This document shows, one piece after another, positions 45,176 to 54,176 of a stretch of 64,000 bases of DNA; the stretch's first letter is position 1; each line of letters opens with the position of its first letter. The translations under genes were made by a program, and so were the position numbers. The stretch covers positions 34,852-98,851 of the forward strand of contig NZ_JAINVG010000020.1 of the NCBI RefSeq assembly GCF_020400725.1, given 5' to 3'. Below the pieces are notes generated by a model. That model saw only the letters and a program-made list of their open reading frames with translations, searched no databases and was not told the origin of the DNA. Source of the DNA: Streptomyces sp. NK15101. Its GTDB lineage: Bacteria > Actinomycetota > Actinomycetes > Streptomycetales > Streptomycetaceae.

Positions 45176-45856
45176 ATGCGCGAGATCCTCGGAAGGCGAC
45201 GCAGGCTCCGGTTCCGGCGCAAGGAGAGGACCGCCCGGCTCGACGCCGCGGTCACCTTCGCGGTCGAGTGGAACTGGCCCGTCCTGCCGGGCGCGAGCCT
45301 GAGAGCGACGACCCGTACGGCCGCGGGAGCGGCCTGCTCCTGTCCCGATCCCGACTGCGTGGTGCCCGGCGCGCACCCCTACGACCCCGGACTGCTCGCG
45401 GCCACCACGGACGAGCGCATGGTCCGCTGGTGGTGGACCCGGCGCCCGGACGCCCCGGTGGTCCTCGCCACCGGTGGCGGCGCGCCCTGCGCGGTCAGCC
45501 TCCCCGCGGTGGCGGGGGCGCGGGCCCTCGCCGCGCTCGACGTGACGGGCATGCGGCTCGGCCCGGTGGTGGCGACCCCGACCCGGTGGTCGATCCTCGT
45601 CGCCCCGTACGGCCTCGAACGGCTGGGCGAGCTGCTGTACGCGAAGGACGACGTGCCCAGCTCGCTGCGGTTCCACGGCGAGGGCGGCTACCTGCTGCTT
45701 CCGCCGTCGGTCGCGGGGACCGGGCAGGTCCGCTGGGAGCGGGCGCCGCTCGCCGGTTCGGCCCGGCCGTGGCTGCCCGACGTCGAGGCGGTGGTCGACG
45801 CCCTGGTCCAGGCGAGCACGAGCACACCGGGCGGCGGCAGCAGGCTGGCGTACTGA
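45176..45856 (+). CDS. Primase-polymerase N-terminal-like protein (probably inactive)
   Basis: The 226-residue protein resembles the N-terminal domain of bifunctional DNA primase/polymerases: AVEWNWPVLPGA start, the CSCPDPDCVVPGAHP zinc-like segment and WWTRRPDAPVVLATGG. The expected Asp-x-Asp metal motif after that block is replaced by CAVSLPAVAG. It therefore probably does not polymerise DNA. Similar short forms are common in Streptomyces and their role is unknown. ATG 45176 has AAAGGAA upstream; a GTG 12 codons earlier is possible. Confidence 0.75.
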   Translation: MREILGRRRRLRFRRKERTARLDAAVTFAVEWNWPVLPGASLRATTRTAAGAACSCPDPDCVVPGAHPYDPGLLAATTDERMVRWWWTRRPDAPVVLATGGGAPCAVSLPAVAGARALAALDVTGMRLGPVVATPTRWSILVAPYGLERLGELLYAKDDVPSSLRFHGEGGYLLLPPSVAGTGQVRWERAPLAGSARPWLPDVEAVVDALVQASTSTPGGGSRLAY

Positions 45857-46095
45857 GACGGGGCCGGGGCTTTCGCGCGGGAGCCGCTCGGGGGCTTCCG
45901 TGCGGGGCCCGCTCGGGGGCTTCCGCACGGAGGTCCACCGGAGCGGGCGCGGCCGTTCACCCGAAGGGGTGTGTCCCGGTCCGACTTGCAGGGGAAACGG
46001 GCGCGCGGCCGACCGGGCGCCCGGGTCCCGGCGCTATGTTCACCCCACCGTTCAAGATCTCCAGATCTCCAGCCGAGCAGGAGCAGGTGGGTCCC

Positions 46096-46701
46096 ATGAG
46101 CCCGGTGAACCTCCGCGTGGTCGGACTCGGGACCGCCGTCACGGTCGCCGTCCTGCTGCCCCTCGTCGCGACGGCGAGGCCGACGGGGGACCCCGTGCGG
46201 CCGGCCGGCGCGAGCGCCCAGGGGGACGCGAAGCCCGGGGACCTCCTCGGGGAGCTCGGCCTGGGGCCCCGTACGCCGGCCTCCACCGCTCCCGCCCCGG
46301 CCTCCGCGGCCCCGGCGGCGCCCGCGGCTCCCGGACGCGCCACACCCGAACGCGTCACGCGTTGTGGGCCGGAACTCGTCTCTCCGGAGGGGGCCGAGGC
46401 GCAGACCTGCGTCCTGAGCGAGGAACGTGACGTCTGGGCGCGTACGTACTACCGGAACGCCACGGGTCGGCGGTTCGACGCGTTTCTGACCCTCATGGGC
46501 CCCGGCGGACGGACCGTGCAAGTGAGCTGCCAGGTCCCGGCGCAGGACGAACCGGGAACCTGTGAAACGCCGAGGGAGCGCGCTCGCGGCGCGGTCGCGG
46601 CGTATACGGCGGTCGCGGAATTCGCCGGCGCGGGCGAGGGGGACACCACTCCGCTGCTGCTCCGCGCGGGAAGCAACACGGCGGACGGCGAAGGAAGTTG
46701 A
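46096..46701 (+). CDS. Secreted hypothetical protein
   Basis: The 201-residue protein starts with a signal-like helix (VNLRVVGLGTAVTVAVLLPLVATARP), then an Ala/Pro-rich stretch and a C-terminal domain with four Cys (VTRCGPEL, AQTCVLSE, VSCQVPAQ, GTCETP) likely to form two disulfides. The domain resembles a small beta-sandwich but I do not recognise a family. AGGTGGG precedes the ATG. A terminator follows at 46743. Confidence 0.75.
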   Translation: MSPVNLRVVGLGTAVTVAVLLPLVATARPTGDPVRPAGASAQGDAKPGDLLGELGLGPRTPASTAPAPASAAPAAPAAPGRATPERVTRCGPELVSPEGAEAQTCVLSEERDVWARTYYRNATGRRFDAFLTLMGPGGRTVQVSCQVPAQDEPGTCETPRERARGAVAAYTAVAEFAGAGEGDTTPLLLRAGSNTADGEGS

Positions 46702-46742
46702 GCGTCGGACGCTCCGGCCCTGCCGGGAGCGGACATGGAAAG

Positions 46743-46782
46743 GCCCGGTCGCTGGCGACGGGGGATGCACCAGCGACCGGGC
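46743..46782 (+). terminator. Terminator after the secreted protein gene
   Basis: GCCCGGTCGCTGG pairs perfectly with CCAGCGACCGGGC (13 bp) around a 14-base loop; TTC follows. It lies between convergent genes. Confidence 0.8.
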
Positions 46783-46922
46783 TTCAAGAACGGTAACAAG
46801 AGATCTGCGGTTCGCAAATTCGATCTCGGTTATTCGGACAGGGATTTATCCGTCCGGGGACCCGCTTTGTGGCGGAAGTCACCGACCGGTCGGTCTGCCG
46901 GTCACCGATACCACCTGGGGTA

Positions 46923-47900
46923 TCAGCTGAGAGTCACCTGACGGTTCGTGAGGCCGCCGCGCGCCCGGCGCTCCTCCGCCGTCAGCGGGGCGTCCGAGGC
47001 GAGCGCCGCGGCCAGCCGCTCGGCGAACTCGGCCGCCGGCTTCTCGCAGTCCTCGGCGGTCATCGAGGACGGCAGGTCCCACACCGGCACCATCAGGCCG
47101 TGCGCCCGGAAGGAGCCGACGAGGCGGGTGTCCGAGCCGAGCGAGGTGCCCTCGCCGGCCTGGAGGCGGGCGAGGGCGTCGAGGAGCTTCTCCTCCGGGT
47201 GCGGCATGACCCAGCGGAGGTGGTTCTTGTCCGGAACCTCGCACCAGTACGCGGAGTCGACGCTCGTCAGCTTCACGGTCGGGATCGCGGCCGCGTTGGC
47301 CCGCTCCAGGGAGGCAGCGACCTCCTGGTCGGCACCGTCCGCGGACTGCGGGATCCAGAACTCGAAGCCCGAGTGGACCTCCGGGACGAACGGGGCGTCC
47401 GCGTCGAGCAGCTCCTGCAGGCGCGGGCCCTCGGCCGGCACGCGGCGCGCGGGGACCGGGGTGCCCGGCTCCGCCTCCAGGGCGCGCTGCAGGGTGTCGG
47501 CGAGGTCGCGGGCCAGGTCGCCCGAGGTGGAGTCGTTCTGCAGGGCGAGCAGGACGGAGCCGTCGTCGCGGCGGAGCGCCGGCCACGCCATCGGCAGCAC
47601 GGTCGCGAGCGTCACCGACGGCACGCCCTCCGGCAGGCCGCCCTTCAGGGTGAGCGGCACGGTGGCGGCCGGCACCAGCTCGCGCAGCGCGACCCAGTCG
47701 CACTCGCCGGGCAGGCCCTCGAAGGGGCGCTGCACGAGCTCGGTCACGGCGTGCGCGGCGGTCCGGCCGTGACACGCCTTGTAGCGGCGGCCCGAACCGC
47801 ACGGGCACGGCTCGCGCGCCCCGACGACCGGGATCTCCCCGTTCGTGACCTGTGCCTGGCCGGTCTTGCCGGCCTTCGTCTGGGGGCGCTTCTTGGCCAT
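46923..47900 (-). CDS. DUF5926 protein with SEC-C zinc motif
   Basis: The 325-residue protein opens with a basic tail and a SEC-C motif PCPCGSGRRYKACHG (about residues 32-46), a zinc knuckle like that of SecA's C-terminus. The rest is the actinobacterial DUF5926 domain (WVALRELVPAATVPL, HSGFEFWIP, HLRWVMPHPEEKLLDALARL). The function is unknown; ribosome or SecB-like contacts are conceivable because of the SEC-C. GGGAGAAAG precedes the ATG. Confidence 0.85.
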   Translation of the reverse strand: MAKKRPQTKAGKTGQAQVTNGEIPVVGAREPCPCGSGRRYKACHGRTAAHAVTELVQRPFEGLPGECDWVALRELVPAATVPLTLKGGLPEGVPSVTLATVLPMAWPALRRDDGSVLLALQNDSTSGDLARDLADTLQRALEAEPGTPVPARRVPAEGPRLQELLDADAPFVPEVHSGFEFWIPQSADGADQEVAASLERANAAAIPTVKLTSVDSAYWCEVPDKNHLRWVMPHPEEKLLDALARLQAGEGTSLGSDTRLVGSFRAHGLMVPVWDLPSSMTAEDCEKPAAEFAERLAAALASDAPLTAEERRARGGLTNRQVTLS

Positions 47901-48089
47901 GGTGTGGCTTTCTCCCGATCGCGACTGTGCTGTCTGCGGTGCTGTACCGGGCGCGAGCCTAGCCGCACCGGGCCCCGGCGCCGTTCAGGCGGGGCGGCAC
48001 GACAGCCGGGGCGGGCACCGCCACGGGGCCGCGCCCGCCGTCGCCTCCCGGCCCGGTCGTCGTGTCACGGTCGGATCGTCGTACGCGTC

Positions 48090-48605
48090 TCAGTCCAGGT
48101 CGTCGTACGCGTCGAGGAAGTCGAAGCCCGAGCCGCCGCCGACGCGCGCGGCGAAGTCCTCGCGGCGGTGCCCCTCGGTGACGACCACCCAGACGGTGAC
48201 CTCACCGGTCGCGCTGTCCCGCACGCCCCAGTCCTGGGCGAGCGCCCCGATGATGTTCAGCCCGCGGCCGCCCCGTGCGGTGACCGAGGGCGTCGATGGG
48301 ACGGGCCGTGTCGGACCACCCCCGTCGGTCACCTCGACCCGCAGGCCGCCCCCCGGGTCGACCCGCCAGGCCGCCCGCACATCGCCTTCGCCCCGTTCCG
48401 CGTGGTTCAGCGGCCTGCCGTACCGACAGGCATTGCTGAGCAGTTCGGAAAGGATCAGCACCGCGTCGTCGACGACCGATTCGGACACCCCGCTGCGGTA
48501 CAGCTCGTCCCGCATCCGGTGTCGCGCCTCACCCACGCCCGCAGGGCCATGGGGTACGGCCATGCTCGACGACGTGGGCACCTCCTGTGCCACCACCAAC
48601 GCCAC
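48090..48605 (-). CDS. RsbW-like ATP-binding protein
   Basis: The 171-residue GHKL ATPase has VLILSELLSNACRYGRPL (N-box), LRVEVTDGGG (G1) and ARGGRGLNIIGALAQDWGV (G2). It is an anti-sigma-like regulator. GTG 48605 has AAAGGAGG 7 bases upstream and is preferred; an ATG at 48563 preceded by CAGGAGG gives a shorter form, so two starts may be used. It precedes the DUF5926 gene on the same strand. Confidence 0.83.
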   Translation of the reverse strand: MALVVAQEVPTSSSMAVPHGPAGVGEARHRMRDELYRSGVSESVVDDAVLILSELLSNACRYGRPLNHAERGEGDVRAAWRVDPGGGLRVEVTDGGGPTRPVPSTPSVTARGGRGLNIIGALAQDWGVRDSATGEVTVWVVVTEGHRREDFAARVGGGSGFDFLDAYDDLD

Positions 48606-48799
48606 CCCCGAGACCTCCTTTGCCCCACGCCACCGTGTGGATGCCCCAATGGCCTGGACCGGAAACCGGCCAATCCGTGTGGGATGAGGCACTCGTGACG
48701 ATCGCGTACGCACGGAACGCGCCGGGGCACACCCTGTAAGAGCTGTTGTCCTCTGTGACGGAGGGGGAACAAGCGACGGGAGAGGTGCCCCGGCGGCGC

Positions 48800-49621
48800 T
48801 CAGCCGCGGCCCAGCTGGGCGAGCACCTGCTTCGGACGGTTGGTGATGATCGCGTCCACGCCCAGGCGCTCGCAGAGCTCGACGTCCTCCGCCTCGTCCA
48901 CCGTCCAGACGTGGACCTGGTGCCCGGCCTTCTGGAGCCGCAGGATCACGGCGGGGTGGTGCCGGACGATCCGGATCGACGGACCGGCGATGCGCGCGCC
49001 CGCGGGGAGCCGCCCGTCGCGCAGCCGGGGCGAGACGAACTGGGCGAGCGAGACGGTGGGCAGCGTCGGCGCGGCGGCGGCGATCCGGTACAGGGAACGG
49101 GCCGAGAAGCTCATGACGCGTACGGGCGATTCGTCGGGGGACGCGGGCGCGTCCAGGCCGAAGCGCTTGAGGAGCTGGAGCAGCCGCTCCTCGACCTGGC
49201 CGCGCCAGCGGGTGGGGTGCTTGGTCTCGATGGCCAGCTCGATCCGGCGCCCGGCGTCGGAGACCAGCTCCAGGAGCCGCTCCAGGGTGAGGACGGAGGT
49301 GTATCCGGGGTCCCGCCAGTCGGGGATCTCCCCGGAGTCGTCCCGCCCCTTCCAGGTGCCGAAGTCGAGGGCGGTGAGATCGGCGAGTTCGAGCGCGGAG
49401 ACGGCGCCTCGGCCGTTCGAGGTGCGGTCGACTCGCCGGTCGTGGACGCAGACGAGGTGGCCGTCGGCGGTGAGCCGGACGTCGCACTCCAGGGCGTCGG
49501 CGCCGTCCTCGATGGCCTTCACATAGGCGGCGAGGGTGTGTTCCGGTGCGTCCTCGGATGCTCCGCGGTGGGCGACGACCTGGAGGGGGACGCGGTTCGG
49601 GTGCTGCCGTGCGTGAGTCAC
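48800..49621 (-). CDS. ugpQ: Glycerophosphodiester phosphodiesterase
   Basis: The 273-residue TIM-barrel enzyme hydrolyses deacylated phospholipids to glycerol-3-phosphate and an alcohol. It has AHRGASEDAPEHTLAAY, DALECDVRLTADGHLVCVHD (metal-binding Glu/Asp and catalytic His) and IELAIETKHP. No signal peptide, so cytosolic. GTG start at 49621. Divergent from htrA. Confidence 0.92.
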   Translation of the reverse strand: MTHARQHPNRVPLQVVAHRGASEDAPEHTLAAYVKAIEDGADALECDVRLTADGHLVCVHDRRVDRTSNGRGAVSALELADLTALDFGTWKGRDDSGEIPDWRDPGYTSVLTLERLLELVSDAGRRIELAIETKHPTRWRGQVEERLLQLLKRFGLDAPASPDESPVRVMSFSARSLYRIAAAAPTLPTVSLAQFVSPRLRDGRLPAGARIAGPSIRIVRHHPAVILRLQKAGHQVHVWTVDEAEDVELCERLGVDAIITNRPKQVLAQLGRG

Positions 49622-49811
49622 CGCGTCATGGTGCCATTGGCGGGGCGGCGCGGGCACCCCGGAAGGTGTCCGTTCTGTCCGTATATAAAGGATGGGGTGC
49701 GAACGCACAGCTCCGCCTTACAGCGGCCTGACGTCCTGTGGGAAAAGCTGGTGCAGCACCCTGGAGCCAGTACGTACCCCCACCCCGCGCAGTCAACGAG
49801 GAGAGCGAGCT

Positions 49812-51338
49812 GTGAGCACCGAGAACGAGGGCACGCCGGTTCCGGCGGACCCGGCCGCCCCCTCCACCCCTCCGGCGGCTCCCGCACCCCCGACGTCCAT
49901 GGACAAGCCGGCGGGCGGGACGTCCCCGGAGGCGGCGCCGCACGCGGCCCCGGAGGCGGCGCCGGAGCCGGCCCCGCAGGCAGCGGCCCCGCAGACGACC
50001 CCGCAAGCGTCCCCGCCGGTGGACGAGCCGACGACGGTGCAGGCCCCGGTTCCGGCCGCGGCCCCCGCCCCGGCGGCTCCGCACGCGGCCCCGGACCGGC
50101 CCCCCGCGACCGCCCCCGCCCCCACGGCCGCCGCGCCGGCCGGAGGCTGGCCCCCGCCGCCCCCGCCGGCCGTCCCGGCCTGGGGCGTGCCGGTGCCCCC
50201 CGCCCCCGAGGCACCGCGCCGGCGGACCGGCGGCCTCGTGGCGGCCGTGCTCGTCGCGTCGCTCGTCGCGGGCGGCATCGGCGGCGGCATCGGCTACTGG
50301 GCGGCCGAGCGCGGCGACAACGGCTTCAGCTCGACCACGGTCTCCTCGGGCCAGGCCCCGGCCTCCTTCAAGCGCGAGCCGGGGACGGTCGCGGCGGTCG
50401 CCGCGAAGGCCCTGCCGAGCGTGGTCACCATCCAGGCGAAGTCCGGCGCCCAGGAGGGCGAGGGCGGCACGGGCACGGGATTCGTCTACGACCAGGAGGG
50501 CCACATCGTCACCAACAACCACGTGGTGGCGTCGGCGGCGGACGGCGGCACGCTGTCCGTGACGTTCTCGGACGGCAAGACGTACGACGCGGAGGTCGTC
50601 GGCCGGGCCGAGGGCTACGACGTGGCGGTCCTGAAGCTGAAGGACGCCCCCAAGGGGCTGACGCCGCTGCCGCTCGGGGACTCCGACAAGGTGGCGGTCG
50701 GCGACTCGACGATCGCGATCGGCGCCCCCTTCGGCCTGTCGAACACGGTGACGACGGGCATCGTCAGCGCCAAGAACCGCCCGGTCGCCTCGGGCGACGG
50801 CTCCGGCGGCGGCAACTCGTACATGAGCGCGCTGCAGACGGACGCCTCGATCAACCCGGGCAACTCCGGCGGCCCGCTGCTCGACGCGAGCGGCGCGGTG
50901 ATCGGCATCAACTCGGCCATCCAGTCGACCAGCGGCGGCTTCGGCCAGTCCCAGGCGGGCTCGATCGGCCTCGGCTTCGCGATCCCGGTCAACCAGGCGA
51001 AGAACGTGGCGCAGCAGCTGATCAAGACGGGCAAGCCGGTGTACCCGGTGATCGGCGCGACCGTGAACATGAACGAGAAGGGCCAGGGCGCGACGATCGC
51101 CGCCCAGGGCTCCGGCGGCACGCCGTCGGTCACGCCCGGCGGCCCGGCGGCGAAGGCGGGCCTGAAGGCCGGCGACGTGATCACGGGCTTCGGCGACCAC
51201 CCGATCGACAGCGGTCCGACCCTGATCAGCGAGATCTGGACCCACAAGCCGGGCGACTCGGTGAAGATCACCTACGAGCGCGACGGCAGGACCGCCACGG
51301 CCACCGTCGTCCTCGGCGAGCGCACCGGCGACAGCTGA
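49812..51338 (+). CDS. HtrA/DegP-type serine protease, membrane-anchored, PDZ
   Basis: The 508-residue protein has a long Pro/Ala-rich cytosolic N-terminus (about 1-138), one membrane helix (about 140-162), a trypsin-like domain with catalytic His237 (TNNHVV), Asp270 (YDVAVL) and Ser352 (GNSGGPL), and a C-terminal PDZ domain (about 405-500). HtrA proteases degrade misfolded exported proteins. GTG start with GAGGAG upstream. TATAAA at about 49684, 128 bp upstream, may be part of its promoter. Confidence 0.93.
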   Translation: MSTENEGTPVPADPAAPSTPPAAPAPPTSMDKPAGGTSPEAAPHAAPEAAPEPAPQAAAPQTTPQASPPVDEPTTVQAPVPAAAPAPAAPHAAPDRPPATAPAPTAAAPAGGWPPPPPPAVPAWGVPVPPAPEAPRRRTGGLVAAVLVASLVAGGIGGGIGYWAAERGDNGFSSTTVSSGQAPASFKREPGTVAAVAAKALPSVVTIQAKSGAQEGEGGTGTGFVYDQEGHIVTNNHVVASAADGGTLSVTFSDGKTYDAEVVGRAEGYDVAVLKLKDAPKGLTPLPLGDSDKVAVGDSTIAIGAPFGLSNTVTTGIVSAKNRPVASGDGSGGGNSYMSALQTDASINPGNSGGPLLDASGAVIGINSAIQSTSGGFGQSQAGSIGLGFAIPVNQAKNVAQQLIKTGKPVYPVIGATVNMNEKGQGATIAAQGSGGTPSVTPGGPAAKAGLKAGDVITGFGDHPIDSGPTLISEIWTHKPGDSVKITYERDGRTATATVVLGERTGDS

Positions 51339-51390
51339 CGGGCCCGGCCGGTAGGCTGTATCCCGCTTCGCCCCAGGTGACCGGGGCATG

Positions 51391-51477
51391 GGTGGGTTGC
51401 CCGAGCGGCCTAAGGGAACGGTCTTGAAAACCGTCGAGGCAGCGATGTCTCCGTGGGTTCAAATCCCACACCCACCG
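51391..51477 (+). tRNA. tRNA-Ser (anticodon UGA)
   Basis: The acceptor arms GGTGGGT and ACCCACC pair fully, with G as discriminator. The anticodon stem ACGGT/ACCGT encloses CTTGAAA, anticodon TGA at 51425-51427. A long class II variable arm and the T-arm GTGGG-TTCAAAT-CCCAC follow. CCA is not encoded. Confidence 0.97.
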
Positions 51478-51501
51478 CAGTGGATCGGCGACGAGCCGGT
51501 C

Positions 51502-51536
51502 GGAAGGGGCGTCCTCCGACGGAGGACGCCCCTTCC
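51502..51536. terminator. Strong hairpin terminator after tRNA-Ser
   Basis: GGAAGGGGCGTCCTCC and GGAGGACGCCCCTTCC form a perfect 16-bp stem with a three-base loop, between the tRNA and the convergent gene. Confidence 0.9.
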
Positions 51537-51569
51537 GCGTGCGTGTCGCCGGATCGCCGTGCCGCCGGC

Positions 51570-52826
51570 TCAGGAGTGGGTGCGGGCCTGCGGGTTGTTC
51601 AGGCAGAGGGCGATGTTGCGTACGGCCGCGGTGAGTTCCTCGATCACCCGGGCCGCCTGTTCCGCGTTGTGGAAGGCCGGGCGGTCCGTGAGGGTGCGGC
51701 TCAGTTCCTCCGCGGCCCGGACGGCGGGGCCGGCGGGACCGCCGTCGCCGAGGGGAGCCGCGCTCTGCGGAACCGGGGCCGGCATCGGCGTCGGCGTCGG
51801 AGCCGGGGCCGGCGTCGGTGCCGGGGCCGGGGCCGGGGCCGGAGTCGGAGTCGGCGCCGGGGGCGCGGGCCGGCTCGTGGGCGAGGGTTGCGGAGGCGAC
51901 GGCGGAGGAGCCGAGGGATACGGCTCGGGCTCCGCCCGGTATCCCTCGAAGGACGGCGAGAAGGTGCCGGATCCGACGGCCAGGGAGCTGTGCGCCTCCT
52001 CCTGGGGGTGCGGGGCCGCGGCGAGGTCCTGTCCGTGCTGCGGGACCGCTCCCGGCACCCCGGGCCCGCCCCGGCGGGCCCGGGGCAGGACGAAGTGGTC
52101 GAAGCCGGGGAACGCCGGGGGAGCCGGGTGCGGGGCGGGCTGGGCGTACTCGCTCTGCCACTGCGCGCGGTAGTACTCCACCTGGTCCTCGCAGGAGGAG
52201 CGGGCGTGGAAGATCGCGGTGTTGTCGCCCAGGTCCGGGTACCAGAGGTTGGGACCGGGGAAGCGCACGGTCCGCATCCGTGGCTTGATCTCTTCGGCGC
52301 ACCCCATGCAGCAGCCCTCCGGCACGAGGAGCGGGATGCCGCCGCTCTGCTCGGGGCGGCGGGGGCCGCCCTCCGGGCGGTACTCCCCGTGGTGGCAGGG
52401 CGGGAGTTCGCCGCAGGCCCGGCAGACGGCGTAGTGCTCGGGAAGGACCTGCCAGTCCTGGCTGGCGGGGGCGCACCAGTGCTTCGCCGCGGACCGGGGG
52501 AGGTTCTCGTCGCGCAGTACCAGGACCACCGGGCGCCTGTAGAACTCGGCTCGTTCGGGGGCCGGTTTGACCGCCTGGTTCTCGGCCCGCCGCAGTTCGT
52601 TGGCGTGCCACCACAGTTCGACGTGGTCGCGCCACGCCTTCTCGTAGGATTCCGGCCAGTGGTTGCCCGGATAGCCGGTGATGTCCAGGACGCGCCACGC
52701 CTGCCGGTCGAGCACGACGATGGATCCGGCCTGCAGCCGCAGATGTGTTCCCTTGACGCCCTCGTCCGGCCAGTCATGGCGGCCGATGCGGGTGGGCTGG
52801 TCTGGGAGCCACCTGCGAATCTGCAT
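51570..52826 (-). CDS. Cys-rich hypothetical protein with PAPTP repeat linker
   Basis: The 418-residue protein has an N-terminal domain (about 1-210) with IGRHDWPDEGVKGTHLRLQAGSIVVL, and a zinc-finger-like group of Cys/His: VCRACGELPPCHH and EGCCMGCAEEI. A Pro/Ala/Thr/Ser linker (about 285-345) contains repeated PAPTPTP/PAPAPAP units, followed by a C-terminal helix pair (AARVIEELTAAVRNIALCLNN). The family is unknown to me. It looks cytosolic. GAGGAG precedes the ATG. A palindrome at 52845-52860 lies in its leader. Confidence 0.75.
   Translation of the reverse strand: MQIRRWLPDQPTRIGRHDWPDEGVKGTHLRLQAGSIVVLDRQAWRVLDITGYPGNHWPESYEKAWRDHVELWWHANELRRAENQAVKPAPERAEFYRRPVVLVLRDENLPRSAAKHWCAPASQDWQVLPEHYAVCRACGELPPCHHGEYRPEGGPRRPEQSGGIPLLVPEGCCMGCAEEIKPRMRTVRFPGPNLWYPDLGDNTAIFHARSSCEDQVEYYRAQWQSEYAQPAPHPAPPAFPGFDHFVLPRARRGGPGVPGAVPQHGQDLAAAPHPQEEAHSSLAVGSGTFSPSFEGYRAEPEPYPSAPPPSPPQPSPTSRPAPPAPTPTPAPAPAPAPTPAPAPTPTPMPAPVPQSAAPLGDGGPAGPAVRAAEELSRTLTDRPAFHNAEQAARVIEELTAAVRNIALCLNNPQARTHS
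51772..51862. repeat. Hexanucleotide-type low-complexity repeat
   Basis: About fifteen imperfect copies of a 6-bp unit (GGGGCC / GTCGGC / GAGTCG) encode the Ala-Pro/Thr-Pro linker of the gene on the reverse strand. It is prone to length variation. Confidence 0.7.
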
Positions 52827-52844
52827 GACACGCTCCTCGGCAAC

Positions 52845-52860
52845 GAAACTTCGTAGTTTC
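52845..52860. promoter_or_regulatory. Palindromic element GAAACTTCGTAGTTTC
   Basis: GAAACT and AGTTTC are perfect arms around TCGT, 18 bp upstream of the ATG of the 51570-52826 gene. It may be an operator or a leader hairpin next to the ribosome site. Confidence 0.55.
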
Positions 52861-53217
52861 AAGTGGGGCAGTAGGTGACATTCTGAACAATTTAGGCGTC
52901 GGGTTGGGGTTAGACACGCGCATACCACTGAGCGATTGAAGGCCGGAAATGCCTTCTGTGCCGGGTGTTTCGCTCGCACGGCCCGACGGTGCCCGCGGGC
53001 CCCTCCTCCTCCGGTGCCACGGTCCCGCACCCGGCCTCCACACCCACCCGTACGTGTGACGTCGCTTCCACCGGGTCATCCCGTACGTATGCATCGCTCC
53101 GCGTCCCGGCCGCCCGCGGCTCCGGACGGGGCTTCCCGCTCCGGCGAGGTGGTAAAAGCGGTGCCGACCGGCGGGCGGGGGCATAGGGTCCGGGGCACCA
53201 CGAAGACGGGAATCGGG
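52861..53217. other. Intergenic region before the macro-domain gene
   Basis: The 357-bp spacer between divergent genes is AT-richer at 52861-52960 (probable promoter of the reverse gene) and GC-rich afterwards. Its forward frame is open into the macro gene, but the upstream translation is Pro/Arg-rich and not domain-like. I see no separate gene. Confidence 0.45.
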
Positions 53218-53727
53218 ATGCGCATCGTGCTCGTTCGGGGGGACATCACCGCCGAGGCGGCCGACGCGGTGGTCAACGCCGCGAACTCCTCGCTGCTCGG
53301 CGGGGGCGGGGTCGACGGGGCCATTCACCGGAAGGGCGGGCCGGAGATCCTCGCCGACTGCCGGCGGCTGCGGAGTTCGCACTACGGCAGGGGGCTGCCG
53401 ACCGGACGGGCCGTCGCGACCACGGCCGGGCGGCTGCCGGCCCGGCACGTGATCCACACGGTGGGACCGGTGTGGTCGCGCGACGAGGACCGATCGGAGC
53501 TGCTCGCCTCCTGCTACCGCGAAGCGCTGCGGGTGGCGGACGAGTTGGGGGACCGCACGGTCGCGTTCCCGGCCATCTCCACCGGGGTCTACGGCTGGCC
53601 GATGGACGACGGCGCCCGGATCGCCGTGGAGACCGTCCGGGCCGCCGAGACCGAGGTGGAGGAGGTCCGCTTCGTGCTCTTCGACGCGACCGCCTACGCC
53701 GCCTTCGAGGCCGCCCTCGCCGGCTAG
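53218..53727 (+). CDS. Macro-domain protein (O-acetyl-ADP-ribose deacetylase-like)
   Basis: The 169-residue single macro domain has [51 protein letters not shown] and [13 protein letters not shown]. These loops bind ADP-ribose; the MacroD/YmdB group hydrolyses O-acetyl-ADP-ribose and removes mono-ADP-ribose from acidic residues. The ATG at 53218 starts the domain. The same window carries kptA, whose by-product is an ADP-ribose phosphate. Confidence 0.92.
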   Translation: MRIVLVRGDITAEAADAVVNAANSSLLGGGGVDGAIHRKGGPEILADCRRLRSSHYGRGLPTGRAVATTAGRLPARHVIHTVGPVWSRDEDRSELLASCYREALRVADELGDRTVAFPAISTGVYGWPMDDGARIAVETVRAAETEVEEVRFVLFDATAYAAFEAALAG

Positions 53728-54176
53728 GACCTGTCCGGCAATCGCCTCTCCTCATCAGGGCCGAACACATTCACCCCCTTGGTCGACGTGTTCGGCTTTT
53801 CCCTTCGTGTCTCTTCGTCGATTTCCGCGGCCCCGGCATTCCGTCCGACGGATTGACTGAAAAGCTGCCGGAACGCTTCGCCCCTTGGGGCGCAACGGCC
53901 GTGTCGGCCGACACGCCGCGCACGGGGCCCTCTCTCCTCGCTGAGCTGCGCCTTTCTCGCTGTGGTCTGGTTTATCGGCTTGTCCTCACGCTTGCGGGGG
54001 AATCGGCCGCTCCGGGGTGGTTCGCCGGGGATTCGGTGGGCAACTCTGGATTCGCGACGTCGAGCACAACGACCGGGGCGGTCGGCCAACTGCCTTGGGA
54101 ACGGCCGTGGTTCAGAGAAGTTCCGCAGAACAGTTCCGTGCAACAGCATCAGCTTTCAGTTCCCGGAGGAACAGAC
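53728..54176. other. 449-bp region upstream of the small secreted protein gene
   Basis: This spacer is AT-richer than its surroundings. A reverse frame of about 140 codons is open (54149-53724), but its Arg-rich translation has no domain character and no good start. Most of the region is probably promoter/leader for the 54177 gene. The size suggests complex regulation. Confidence 0.45.

Noticed and set aside
48746..51427. Forward frame of about 890 codons across GDPD and HtrA genes
   Set aside because: Out of frame with HtrA and Arg/Gly-rich throughout; a GC artefact.
53724..54149. Reverse frame of 141 codons before the small secreted protein gene
   Set aside because: Arg-rich, no family resemblance, no Shine-Dalgarno; the region looks like a promoter.
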